Below are positions 22,901-36,100 of a stretch of DNA of 64,000 nucleotides, in pieces; the first letter of the stretch is position 1, and each line of letters opens with the position of its first letter. Source of the stretch: Lateolabrax maculatus (lineage: Eukaryota; Chordata; Actinopteri; Acropomatiformes; Lateolabracidae); assembly GCA_031216445.1 (NCBI GenBank), contig CM062210.1, forward strand, positions 18,559,501 to 18,623,500, written 5' to 3'. Made by a program: the position numbers and the translations under genes. The notes beneath the pieces were generated by a model that was given only the letters and a program-made list of their open reading frames with translations, did no database searches and was not told where the DNA came from.

Positions 22901-23224
22901 CACAGGTCCGGCAACCAATGCCTGCCCTCCCAGCTGTGACCTTGCCACTTGTATCCAATGGCAGCAGCTTCAGATGCTACTGTACATCCCAAGAGTCACC
23001 CCCCGCATTTAAAACCCTGCATCTGGGGCTCCACTCCCCCATAAGGCACTGTAGTAAGCTATCACTTCACTGAGGACTGTATGACATACTGTTGGACAGA
23101 ACAAAAAAGAACAATAGTGACAAAAAAAGGACAGTGAACCCACAAAAAACTTTTAAATATTGAATAACAACCCAGGGACTTTTTCATGGCTAAAATCCAA
23201 AGATTTCCCCAAAGCACTTCAAAG
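22900..23224 (+). promoter_or_regulatory. sspo: Probable sspo promoter and 5' UTR exon
   Basis: Two CCAAT boxes (22915-22919 and 22955-22959) and a TATA-like ATTTAAAA at 23007-23014 precede a plausible start site near 23040. A good donor (CAAAG then GTAAGT) has its GT at 23225-23226. An acceptor (TTTTTACAG) ends at 23463, 31 bases before the sspo ATG. This suggests a non-coding exon of about 23040-23224 and a 239-base 5' UTR intron. A TGACCTTG nuclear-receptor half-site is also present. All of this is inferred from motifs and spacing. Confidence 0.45.
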
Positions 23225-23463
23225 GTAAGTGCACCTTTTGTTAACTGTAGTCGGAAGATGGGACTGATTTGTTAAAGTCCAAATATTAGTCTGTAAACCT
23301 GCCTGACTTTTAATATTAAATTGAATTTTTGCAGCTGCCAATAAAGTTTCTTTTTTATTTTTAGTCTTCATGGCAACAGTGATGACTTAAAATTGATATT
23401 ATCATCTTTATAGATATAATAAATTATGAATACGAAAAAACTTGCATATAAACTTTTTTACAG

Positions 23464-25693
23464 GAATTTTAAGCCCAAATATTCGGGGGAGGATATGGAG
23501 ACAATGGAGACACTACTACTGACTCTGCTTGGACTGCAGACAGTGATGGGAATGGGGTGAGTATAATTCAGACCAGGGTATAAAAACGAGGAAGGTTGGA
23601 AAGATTGTGAGCGAGAGAGATAAAATGTGATAGCAATCATGAGTCACCTGTCTGAGTACATACTGTAAAGATCACAGTGTAAACCACTGACACAGCACAA
23701 TAACCCTGGTTAAAGTCATGGTTGACTCACTAAAATAATGCTTCTCCAACCACAAGGGCTTATTTATATCACTTACCCACTGACCGGGTCTATTTAATTA
23801 GAAATATTTGTAATGGTGGATATCTTAAGTCTTCATTGACTGGTGTGCATGCAAGTAATGAACAGTGGCACCAAATGAGACAATATTGTAGTGCTAAACT
23901 CCTTGCTATTATTCTATTAAAAAAAAATTACAGGGAAAAAAGGAAATAATATTTTAATACGTATTAAAAAAAATGTTTTAATAAAGAAAACTAATTGCGG
24001 GATCTTTTAAGTTTACTGTATAACTATTTACAATTGCACCAACACAATGGAATATGTGTTGTAAAGAAGATATTTATACGAGTACAGAGTAGAAGTTCCT
24101 TGCACAACTGTATGCTTAAACATGAAGTGTTCGAGAGGAAAATTAAATCCATGTGTCGTGCTCCAGACACTGGTGTGAACACAGGGTGGAGGAGAGAGTG
24201 GAGCGAGTCCTGTCCCCGCGTCTGCAGCTTGAAGTGAGCTGCTCTGAGGTGTATCAGTATAACACCCAGGGGTGGAGGCTGGACGTGGATCGGATGCGCA
24301 TCAAGCATGGGAGTGATGATGGCATCGCACTATACTACAAACAACAGGGCTCCAGGGCATCCTGTTTCTTGTACAAGTAAGTGAAAAGTTGAGTAACTGT
24401 CAGTCTGCTGGCCTGTATCTTAATCTCTAAGGTTTGAAGAGCCTCTGGTAAACCATTAGGTGGCTCAGAAGGGAAGGCAGGATCACTCAGTGGAGTTATT
24501 GCCTTTATAAAAGTGGGACATTTCTTAAAACAATGCATAATGTGATATGTTTTCTTTAGAGGTAGGTTTGTTCACCTGGTGTCCAAGGTATCAATTTAAC
24601 TTTAGGGGTAACATGTTTGTAGTAGTACATCTGTGTAGGGTACTTGCCCACAGTAGAGCTGTTGTACTCCAAAAGGAGAAGAATGTGAAGGAAATACCCT
24701 TAGTTCCCAGTGACCAGAACGGCACAATTGTGAATGTATTGACTGTTCACCTGATGTGTCTGTCGATCCCAGACCCCCAGAGATGGAGAGTCAGATGGTG
24801 AATAAGACTGTGAGGGCGTGCTGTGAGGGCTGGGGTGGACCACGCTGCTCTGAGGGTGAGGACAAGAAATCAACAAATCGGGTTCCATGTCGAGCATACA
24901 TGCATCGCGCTTATTTTACATGGGAAATTAAACACTGCACAAGCAATTCATGATTTAAAATACCACAAATTTGGAAAGTTTGTTGGAAGGTTGGAAATAT
25001 ATGTAAATGTCTTTAACTAACAAAATATTAAATCATTATCAAAAAATCTTTTTTTTAAATCGCCAATTTGAACTTTTGTGTAGTGTGTTGTATATTTAAA
25101 GCACATTAATTTATTATCAAATTCAATTTTGGGGGATTTTTAATGTTTTAATATTTATACTGCATGTATTATTAAGTTGGTTGTTGACTTATTAGTTTTG
25201 TCATTTCAAATTAACTAGCGAATGTATTACTCCCCAAACAACTCCCCTTGAGCCCAAAGCTCAGCCTTACTCTTTATCTTATTGCAATAAGAAAGGGTTA
25301 CAAATCACTATAACTACTTTTAGCCATTTCCACAAGCTATTTTGGACACACCTCTCACTATTCTTCATTTATTTTAAATATCTAAACACAATGACTGATT
25401 TTCTTTTGCGGTCATATTTTCTTCTCTTATTTTTTTCCTTCTCCTTCTCTTTAACCCTTCTCCTCGCCACTGACTTCCTTCATCCTTTTTCTAACCTTGT
25501 CTCTCCGTCCTCTTCCTCCCAGGTGTGGGTGTGCGTGGCCAGTGTTACTCGACGTGGAGTTGTGAGGAGTTCCCTGGAGTTCATAACTCCTCCTTGATGC
25601 CCATGGAGCAGTGCTGCAGCAGCCTGTGGGGGCTGAGCTGGAGGAATGCCTCTGACCAGACCTGCTTGTCTTGCACCTACACCCTCCTTCCTG
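23464..25693 (+). other. sspo: sspo exons 1-4: signal peptide and EMI domain
   Basis: Exons: 23464-23556 (ATG at 23495), 24167-24376, 24773-24855, 25523-25693. A short Leu-rich signal sequence (METMETLLLTLLGLQTVMG) is followed by GHWCEH, where the glycine codon is split by intron 1. The EMI-type region (residues about 22-175) has the family landmarks YQYNTQGWRLDVDRMR, YKPP, NKTVRACCEGWGGPRCSE and QCCSSLWGLSWR. SCO-spondins share this N-terminal layout, which is linked to multimerisation. Confidence 0.85.
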
Positions 25694-27113
25694 GTCAGAG
25701 GACATGCATTCACACATACACATACACATACTAGACCTACCTACCTGTTTTGGATGTGGTTCAAGCATTAATTTGTGACATGTACTGGATTTATTTATCT
25801 TTTTCTCAAAGTCTCTCGAAATCGCTCCTTCAATAATCTTTTTCTTTTATGCACTGAGAAGTCTTCAGCTGCTCACTGCTTGTATTCCATATGACAACGT
25901 CACATGAGGGATTAATCCCACACACTACCTCTCCCTGCTCTCCAGACTCCCAGGCCTCCCCTCTGGTGCGTGGTGGTCTGCTGGGTAGCGTCAGGGTGCC
26001 CCAGAGCTCGGCCACCTGCATGTCCTGGGGTGGAGCTCACTACCGCACCTTTGACAGGAAGCACTTCCACTTCCAGGGCAGCTGCACTTACCTGCTGGCC
26101 TCATCTACTGACGGCACCTGGGCAGTCTACATCAGTACAGTCTGTGACAAGACAGGAGACTGCAGTAAGGTGTGGAAATATGGCAGATGAACGGGATTAT
26201 TAATGGCATATTCTTTTCCCACCACTTGCCATAATGTAGCAGTAGCTAATATAAATAAACAAAGGTTGTAACATTGCAGAGCTAATCTGTTTGTTAGAAA
26301 AGCAGTGATGGAAATGTCAGCTTATAACTTGTTCTGTGTGTGTGTACACACACGTTAACGTGTCTGTGGCCCTCTGCTTTCAGGCTTTGAGGATGATGCT
26401 GGGGCTGGATTTGGTTTCAATTTATCACAGGAACTTGACGCTGAACAACCTCCCTGTTGCAAATGGAGAGCCACTCTTCCAAAATGGTAAACTATTTTCA
26501 GCTCTCTCTTATTTCCACTTCTTGTCTGATAATCAGGTAATAAGACTTAAAATAAGAGAAAATGCCCCTTATGCTTTTGCTACATCATGACACATCGCTA
26601 CCTGCACTGAACCAAGTGTACTTCAATCAAAATAAATGTATTTTAAACATTTAACTTCTTAATTATTTTGTATTGAAATTTAAACTTAAATCCCAGTTTA
26701 TTTCCAATAATAACATACAAGCAGAGCATTGTTGGCTGTACATGTTGGGTGTATATGTACTTGCAATAATTTTTCTTGACTTCATATCCATTGACCATGT
26801 AATCGGATGGATGGACGGATGGATGAAAATATTATGCGGCAAAGTGGAAATTTCCAAAAAGCAACCAGTTTTTTACTCCTTACAGGAGTGAGCGTCCATT
26901 GGCTCGGGGACTTTGTGTTTGTGGAGAGCGGCCTCGGGGTAAGAGTGAAGTTTGACCTGACCAACACAGTCTACCTGACAGTGACCGCCGAGCACCTGGC
27001 ATCTACCAGGGGGCTCTGTGGAGTCTACAACAACAATGCTGACGGTGAGGAAAGCGCAATAGTCGCAAGCGTACACAGACAGACAGGCAGACACACACAC
27101 ACACACACACACA

Positions 27114-27165
<52 letters not shown>

Positions 27166-30100
27166 CTCAGAGTCACCATGTTGTCAGGCACTGTTTTTTT
27201 ACACTTCTTGAGATAACTAAGCTCACCCTAACTCTTTTAAGTTTTAATCTTCACACACCTTTGCAATGCATAGGTAACCTATTTTTGTCTTGGTGTCATA
27301 GATGATTTCACCACAATGAGTGGAACTGTGTCCCAGTATGCCGCCAGCTTCGGCAACTCGTGGAAAGTTCCTGACCAGCAGAATGAAGTACTGCACTGAA
27401 TACATTGAATGAGTATTTCACTTTTTTTGCAAAATTATAGCTTTTTGCTTCTACTATTATTTTTCTTAATGAGACATACATGAAATAGTTGTGCTCTCTG
27501 AAAACATACCGAAAGCAACCCCATCGTTTTGATGCCTCTAATATGATCCAAAAGGTCAGAGATGAATGCAGAGGTCTGGTTCTACTGTATTTGAAATAAA
27601 TGGCAAAGTGCATTTATGAGATGCAACCCCAGTAATTGAGTCTCGCTGTGTCCCATGTTTCCCTCAGGGCTGCAGCGATGCGGCTGAGCTCGGCCACAGC
27701 TGTGATGTCTCAGGAGACCCTGCCCTGCGCAGACTGGCAGAGTCAATGTGTCACCGACTGCTGGAAAACCCCTTCAGACACTGCCACCTCCGGGTCAGAC
27801 ACCGCTGATATGCATCACAGTCATATGGCATTACCATTAATGGAATTTCTTTGAAAGCCAGTCTGTAATGAGCTGTGAAACAAAAGGCTCCTAAGTAAAT
27901 CATTTACCAGGTGTCAATTGGTAGAGTAGTTCCAAGAAATGGGTAAGATTGCTGCGAGCCATGGGACTGTCTTATAGACTATTAAACTGTAATGACTAAA
28001 TGGAAAGAAACAGCTGAGTGTCAGTGGCGGCATTGATTACTAGTTTTATTTCAACCTACATTTAGTATAGCCTACAAATTATTTTGCAATCTCTTTACTC
28101 TCTTTATCACACTATCTTATGCTGAAATTAATGAGTGTAGTAAAATTCTGGTTAATGATTTATGAATAAAGATAGGGCTATTTCTCTATACTCTGCCTCA
28201 CTGGCTTTAATTGTCACCCATTGCTGCTGCACTCATTATTTATCTGATAGCATATTTGTTTGCATAGCCTGTTCATGTATTTGATAAAGATTTTCCCTAA
28301 TTCCTGCATCGGTTTGTCATTTCACACTAAAATTAATTCATGAACTGTCTAATACAATACTGTCTAACATAATCAGCACTGTGCACTGGTTGTATGAAAA
28401 ATATTTGTGCATGCTAGTTGTTGCACCTTTACTGTTGAATAACCCAGAAGTGATACATTTGTGTCTTTTAGCTGGACCCCGCAGCATACATAGACACCTG
28501 TCTCTTCCTGTACTGTAGCCTGCCACCCAAAGAGAGGGATTCGGCAGTGTGTGACACCCTGGCCAGCTATGCCCGAGAGTGTGCCCAGCAACACGTCATC
28601 ATAATGTGGAGGACAGCCGCCCTATGTGGTAATGAAATAAAATAATTTTAGTAGTTTACTTACAGTAGAATATGATGTGATGCTGTGTTTTTAGATTAAA
28701 CACTGCATTTTTGGCAAACCATCCTCCACTGTCTATCTCCCCTCAGAAAATACAGGTGGTACACTAAAGTAAGCCTGTACAACAATGTGGCCACAAGTGG
28801 CAATTACAGGATAATGCTAAAATGTAGTGTAACAGTAACACACAAGTTTAACTTTTCATTTGTAAGGTACACATGATGCTAAAATATGTAAAAGCACCAG
28901 CATGGTCCTTTAACTCCACCACTTTTTCTCTCTCTCCAGGTCGTGTCTGTCCCAGAGGCCAGGTGTTTTCGGACTGTGTGTCCTCCTGTCCACCCAGCTG
29001 TGCGTCTCCCCAGCCCCCCGGGCCTGCTGCAGCCATGGGCCAGTGCAGGGAGGAGTGTGTTGGGGGGTGTGAGTGTCCACAGGGTCTCTACCTTTACCAG
29101 GGTCTCTGTCTAAAAAGAGACGATTGTCCTTGTTTCCATCGCAGACGCACCTACCAGTCAGGGGACAGGATACAGCAGAGATGCAACACCTGGTATGGGG
29201 AATCCATTTTTTGTGTCTCCATGGTGTCTTTTTCATCTGTATTTCTCTTTCACCCATCGCTGTTTTTCTCCTTCTGATTTTACTCTTTCATCCCAGTGTG
29301 TGCAGAGCAGGCCAGTGGCAGTGTACTGGGGAGAAGTGCGCAGCCCAGTGCAGCCTGGTGGGGGCGCTACAGGTGACCACCTTTGACAAGAAAAGATATT
29401 CACTACAGGGAGGAGACTGTCCCTTCACTGCTGTGGAGGTGAGACACACAAAATGCCACCATGCACACAAGTACATACACTGTGAGATGCATTAGGGCGT
29501 GCAGCAGTTACCTCTCCTTTGTGCTTGTGTCCTGTGCGTGTTCAGGACTTTGTTGACAGGAAGCTGGTGGTGAGTGTGCGCTTTGGGGAGTGCACAGCGG
29601 GAGGAGGTGGAGGAGGCCGAGGAGGCCTGGGTTGTCTAAGGGAGATGTCAGTCACAGCACTCCGCACCACAGTCACCATCACAGACACTGGTGAGTTAAA
29701 CACACTGATCTGAATACTTGTGCCTGTCAGTACTGCAGAAAAGTTGTTATTTTACACTTTGACAGTAAACATGATTAACATTAAAGCCTAAAATCAGAAA
29801 CTTCAATATACAAGGGTCTTTAAGTTCTTCTGAAAGACACATTTAATTTAATAAATTACTTCAACTAACTGGACAGGACTTTTAAAACTATCCTGTCTAT
29901 TGTGAGAATTTTTTATTTTCTGTCCACTGCCTTCTGATTGCTTACAGCCAGTATTGTTACTTCCAGGTACAGTGACATTGAATGGCCAGAGGGAGCCGTT
30001 GCCTGTGGTGACGGGGGACCTGGTTGTGCGCAAGGCCTCCTCTTCATTTCTCCTCATCCAGACTTTTGGAGCCCATCTGCTCTGGCACCTAGATGGACCT

Positions 30101-33100
30101 TTGGCCTTCATCACCCTGCAACCTGGCTTTGCAAACAAGGTGACCGTCACCCCTCATATGATTCTAATCACTTGTACCCTGTAGAGTTACACAGTGGTTC
30201 AAATTTTAAGTATAGAAACTTGCAAAATGGCCATGAATTGAAACTCTATGATTGAACAAAAAGCTACTGAAAATGTCAACTCAAAAAGTGGATATGCTGC
30301 ATTGAAGGTGCGGGGCCTGTGTGGGACGCTGACCTGGAACCAGCACGATGACTTTACCACCCCAGAAGGAGACGTGGAGAACAGTGTGTCATCCTTCGCA
30401 GGGAAATTCAAAACGGAGCACTGCAGTCTACCTAGAGGGGCCCCGCCTGACCCCTGCACCACACACACCCAGAGGAGACAGTACGCAGAGACAGTGTGCT
30501 CCGTCATACACAGCCCCGTCTTTCAGGTAGTTTGAGTGTGTTAGATCTCCTGCTATTCTGCTATTCACCTTCATCTGTACCCCCCTCTTTTATTCACACA
30601 TGCACCTCCCTCTCTGGTTTTGCAGCCGTGTCATGACGTGGTGGAGAGGGAGCCCTATTTCCGTCTCTGTCTGTCAGAGGTCTGCGGCTGCGTCCCCCAG
30701 AGGGCCTGTCACTGCGCCATCCTCACCGCCTACACCCGACACTGCGCTCAGGAGGGCACTGCCGTCCACTGGCACAATCAGACCTTCTGCTGTAAGTGGG
30801 GAGGCCATCCGTTAAGTGGTGTTTCAGTATATGGATGTATGTATAGATATGGAGGTGTACAAATGTCCAAAGTAATTGTTTTCTGTCTTTCTCAGTGAAA
30901 TTACAGGAAGGGTTTATAGATTGGTCATCTACTGCTCATCATTTGTTGGTTTGTTCATCTATCCTGTGGGTGATCTCACACACCCCCGATAGGATTATGA
31001 TTGGATTGTGAAGTGCAGGGCACAACTGTGGCAATTTCTTAAGGTGTGGAGTCTTTTGACCAGACTTAGACATCAAACTCAAAAAAAGCAGATTGTTGGC
31101 CTACTTAAGGACCCATACGGAACAGATCTCACAGATATGTGGAGGACAGGAGGATTAAAGCTATTGTTTTAACAATGTTTGCAGCAGTACAATACAGCTG
31201 CAAAGCTTCAATTAGGAATTTGTGACCATGTGCACCCTTATATGTGGGAATAACAAAGACACATCCTCCACAATTGAAATGATTTGCTATGGCAAAAACT
31301 GAGAAACCTTTAACAGAATTAAGTGTCCTTTAAGTTTCAACCTTCCATCCAAGCAATAATCGCAAACTGTAACAAAATATTTAGCATTTTTCCAAACATT
31401 TCCCCCTCTTCTGTCTTCCCAGCTGTCCAGTGTTCGGGGGGTCAGGTGTACCAGGAATGTGGTCGAGCCTGTGGCGGCTCCTGCTCCGAGGGCTGGAGCT
31501 GCGACGACAGTGGAGGTGGAATGGGTCTTAGGATGTGTGTTCCAGGATGCCAGTGCCCACCAGGATTAGTGCAGGACCACCAGGGCCAGTGTGTGCCCAT
31601 CACTATGTGCCCCTGTGTGCAAGGAGACAAGACGTACCAGGCTGGGGCTGTTATTCAGAACAACTGTAATACCTGGTATGTAGTAGGGAAGAACAACGCA
31701 ACCTTTCATTGCTACATTTTCGCAGGACTAAAATATTTGTTGAATCAGGTTTTGCTCAAAAGTTATTTCAACAATCAAATAATAGAAGGCCTAGCTGAAA
31801 AAAACAATCAGTGATTGAATGTTTTGTAGTTGCTACTTTCAAAGAACCTTCTTTGACTCTTTGCGCGGATACATATTAAACCTGTCAGAAGGGAACTTCG
31901 TGGTAGAGGTTAATTCAGCACAGGCTTCTACTGACCCAATTGCAGAGATTGCATTTTTATAGCACATTATAAAAGCAACCCATACTCTTTTATCTGTGTG
32001 CTGCCTTTATCATATGGTAGTTGTGATAAAGAATCAGTGACAGTAAGCATGTTTTCTTCATTGTCAAGCACGGCTTTGATGCAATCACAATATAATATTG
32101 GCACAGTTTCAGGAGTATGGTTGTGGTATTTCTGAATGAGCCTTGATCCCACAGGGCAACTACATCTACTCAGATCAAGTGCTGATAAAGTATTCAATTC
32201 CTGAAACTCTAGGTGTTTTTTCCACATAAATTTAAAGCCACTCTGAGTAGAATATAGAAATTTTCAACTTTGAGCTCCCCCTATGGTAGCATTCAGAATA
32301 ATTTGAATGACGCTATAATCACGGAAGTATACACTTGGTAGCTTTAAGTTGAAACCCTCCTTAAAGCAATTCCTGCCTTGCAATGAGTGTAATGTGTGTG
32401 TGAATGACTGAAACTGCAAAATGTGTACGTACATGAGAACATACTATCCCCACTGAGTCCCTGGTGGTGCAAGAGCTCTGATGAAATCCCCCTATGTTCC
32501 TGCTCCCTGATACAGGATAGGTTGATTTCATTGCATCTTTTCACTACATAATCACACAGAGATCATCACTCCATGGGTCTGCATCACCTGTTAACAACTG
32601 GATCAGAGCAGTCACAGTAGCACTAGAAAGCTATTGATTCATTGGTTTCTTTCTGATAATATTGTCTGTGTGTGGGTGTGTGTATGTGTGCGTGTGTGCA
32701 GCTCATTTTCATTGTGTTGTAACTCATGCAATGTGTCCCTGCAATGGCCATTGACCTGATTAATGGCTATGACGAAATGTGAAATTTGGGTTGGATGATT
32801 ATTACACTGATACAAGATATGACATACAATGCATCAATTCATCTTGAATGACAGGCCTTGGACGCTGATGACAGTGAAACGATTTCACCTCAGAGCACAT
32901 GTTGGTCAATTACATTTTACAGCTACTGTTTAGAGGTTAGTAACTGTAAAGTAAAACTTCATTGATCGATAGTAAAGTCTCTTAGAGATGCTCAAGGGAA
33001 CCTTCTCACAATAGAGCTTTAGATCTCGAAAACTGGTGCACCACCTTGCCTCCACTTTAGTTATTCCCTTTGTGTTAACTACTGGCTACTGATATTTCAC

Positions 33101-36100
33101 AACGATTGTTTTTTTTGTTGTTGCTGAAACGTGATCATTCATCACAAGCTTTAAATAAGCTGTAATAGCCTTTCATGCCTACCTGACAGGATACATATTA
33201 AATGAACTCCTGTCAGTTCTGATTCTGCTCCTCTTCCCTTCACAGTGTGTGTGAGCGGGGGCAGTTTAACTGCACCCAGGAGCGCTGTGAGGAGGTGAAC
33301 CGGTGTCCGGGCCCCCTGGTCTACTCTCCACGCTCCTGCCTCCTCACCTGCTCCAGCCTGGACCCTCCAGGCCAGCAGCAGGGGTCCAGCATTGCACAGC
33401 CCAGCTGCAAAGAGCCCTTGTCCGGCTGCGTCTGTCCCCAGGGAACTGTGCTGCTAGTGGGTGAAAACTCAAATTTTTGTTTTTCTGAGTGGATAGAGGG
33501 ATATCTTTTTGTGTGTGCTGAGGCCACAGACAGCAGACATTTAGTCATATCAAGTCAAGTCAAGTCAAGTCAATTTTATTTGTATAGTGCCAAATCATAA
33601 CAAAAGTTATCTCAAGACGCTTTCACATAGAGTAGGTCTAGACCATACTCTTTAAAATATTATTTACAGAGACCCAACAGGTCCCACCATGAGCAGCACT
33701 TGGCGACAGTGGCGAGGAAAAACTCCCTTTTAACAGGTAGAAACCTCGAGCAGAACCAGGCTCTGGGTGGGCGGCCATCTGCATCGACCGAGTTGGGTTG
33801 AAAGGGGAGGAGAGAGGAGGAGAGGGGAGACAGAACAGGAGGAGAGACAACAAATCAGACTAATAATAATAACAACTGCAGCAGTGAGTGTGGAGCAGGA
33901 ACATGGGGGCAGTAGACGGCCGGCAATCACAGATCCAGAATCTACAGCTCCAGAGCCGGAAATACCTGCAGAAAGTGAGAAGGCGAAAAAGCACAGAAAG
34001 CACAAAGACTACCAGGAAGAAATGGAGTTGGTAACCTGTATTAGTGGGATAGGAATGCGTACAGATAGAGAGGGAGAGGAGGAGAGAGAAGCTCAGTGCA
34101 TCATAGGAAATCCCCCGGCAGTCTAAGCCTATAGCAGCATAACTAAGGGATGGTTCAGGACTCACCTGAGCCAGCCCTAACTATAAGCTTTATCAAAAAG
34201 GAACAAAGAGAGGGTGTCTGCCTCCCGAACCCAAACTGGGAGCTGATTCCACAGAAGAGGAGCTTGATAACTAAAGGCTCTGGCTCCCATTCTACTTTTA
34301 GAGACTTTAGGTTTAGCCGCATTCTGGATCAGCTGGAGAGTCTTTAGAGACTTATCGGGGCAGCCGATAATAAGGAATTACAATAATCTAACCTAGAAGT
34401 AACAAATGCATGAACTAGTTTTTCTGCATCTTTTTGAGACAGGATATGCCTGATTTGTATAATGTTACGCAAGTGGAAGAAGGCGGTCCTTGAAGTCTGT
34501 TTTATATGGGTATTAAAGGACATGTCCTGATCAAAGATTACCCCTACACTCCTTACAGCGGTGCTAGAGGCCAGGGCAATGCCATCTAGAGTAACTATAT
34601 CTATACATAGTGCGTCTCACAGGTGTTTAGGACCCAGAACTATAACTTTAGTTTTGTCTGAGTTTAACAGCAGAAAATTAAGATCTAACAGAACAAGTAC
34701 AGAGACAAATCCTTTGTCTGACGCAATCAAAAGGTCGTTTGTCACTTTCACCAGTGCTGCCTCTGTGCTATGAAATTCCCTAAATCCTGACTGAAAATCC
34801 TAAAATAAACTATTGCTGTTTAGAAAGTCACATAACTGATTAATGACCACTTTCTCAAGGATTTTGGAGAGAAAGGGAAGGTTAGATATAGGTCTATAAT
34901 TGGCCAAAACCCCTGGATCAAGCGTAGGCTTTTTAAGAAGAGGTTTAATTACAGCTACTTTGAAGGACTGTGGTACATAGCCTGTTAATAAAGACAGATT
35001 GATCATGTCTAGCAAAGAAGTGCTATCTAAGGGTAAAACTTCTTTAAGCAGCCTAGTTGGGATGGGGTCTAAGAGGCAGGTTGTTGGTTTAGACGAAAAA
35101 ATCATTGAAGTTAGTTGGTAAAGGTCAATTGGAGATAAACAGTCTAAATATAAATCTGGTTCTATATATCAGGCAGTGCACAGGTGTTGTTAATATCATC
35201 AATGATGGCTCTGTTCCATTGTGTTGTAGTAAGCCACACAGTTACCTCACATGTACAAACACCAGGACCCTGTAGCTGGTAAAGCTAAATAGAATGCAAC
35301 CTCTATTAATGTCATTAATACACCTGTGGTTTTTCTGATAGCAGAGTAGTACAGAGGGAAGATGGAGATAAAGATAGAGAAAAACAGAGACAGTGAAAGA
35401 TGGAGATTGAGGAAGACAAAGGGGAGGCCACTACTGTATTGCTCCTGGGTGTAAAAATGATTTTTACAGGTTGAAAGCCAAAGACAAAACAGTCCAGAGA
35501 AAGAGCCCTCCGATGGGCACTGTCTCCAGGGTTTGTAGTGAACACTTTTTGGAGGGAGGTTATGTTGAGGAGAAGACCTTTGAGTCAGGTGAGCCAGAGG
35601 TTCGGCGGACCGACAGACTAAAGCCTGAGGTTGTGCCCTCTGTTTTTGATTTGACCGCCTACGACCTGTGCTCTACTGACCGTCCATCATACTCTGACAA
35701 TGGTGGTACCGAGGCATGAGTCTGCATCAGGAAAGGGCGCTAAAACACGCCGGCCAGGCAGGGGAGAGGCAGGCAGGGCATTTAGCAACCCACGGAAATC
35801 AACTATGCCCCTACCAAAAAAAGCTGTATTCCCAAACATCTGTCACAGAAACGTAACTGTTTGATATGAACATCATCACTGACAGTATAATAGCCTAAAG
35901 CTCCACATGAACTCAGTGCACACTTCAAACAGCAGCACCCTTGAACACCTGATACCGCCCCGTCCGACCATGGATGTATTATAAGGAGTTCTTATAATAC
36001 ATCCATGACTCCGACACATGTCCTCTAACCTCAAGACTTCTATAGCATCTCTGCCACGCAGGACTTATCTGACATGAATGATCTGACACTACCTGTGCCA

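Noticed and set aside
26873..27191. Minus-strand Cys/Val-rich open frames
   Set aside because: Antisense reading of the CA microsatellite in sspo intron 7 and of exon 7.
33767..34126. 119-codon plus-strand open frame in sspo intron 18
   Set aside because: Antisense to the 3' region of the degenerate LINE; Arg/Glu-rich low complexity, no domain.
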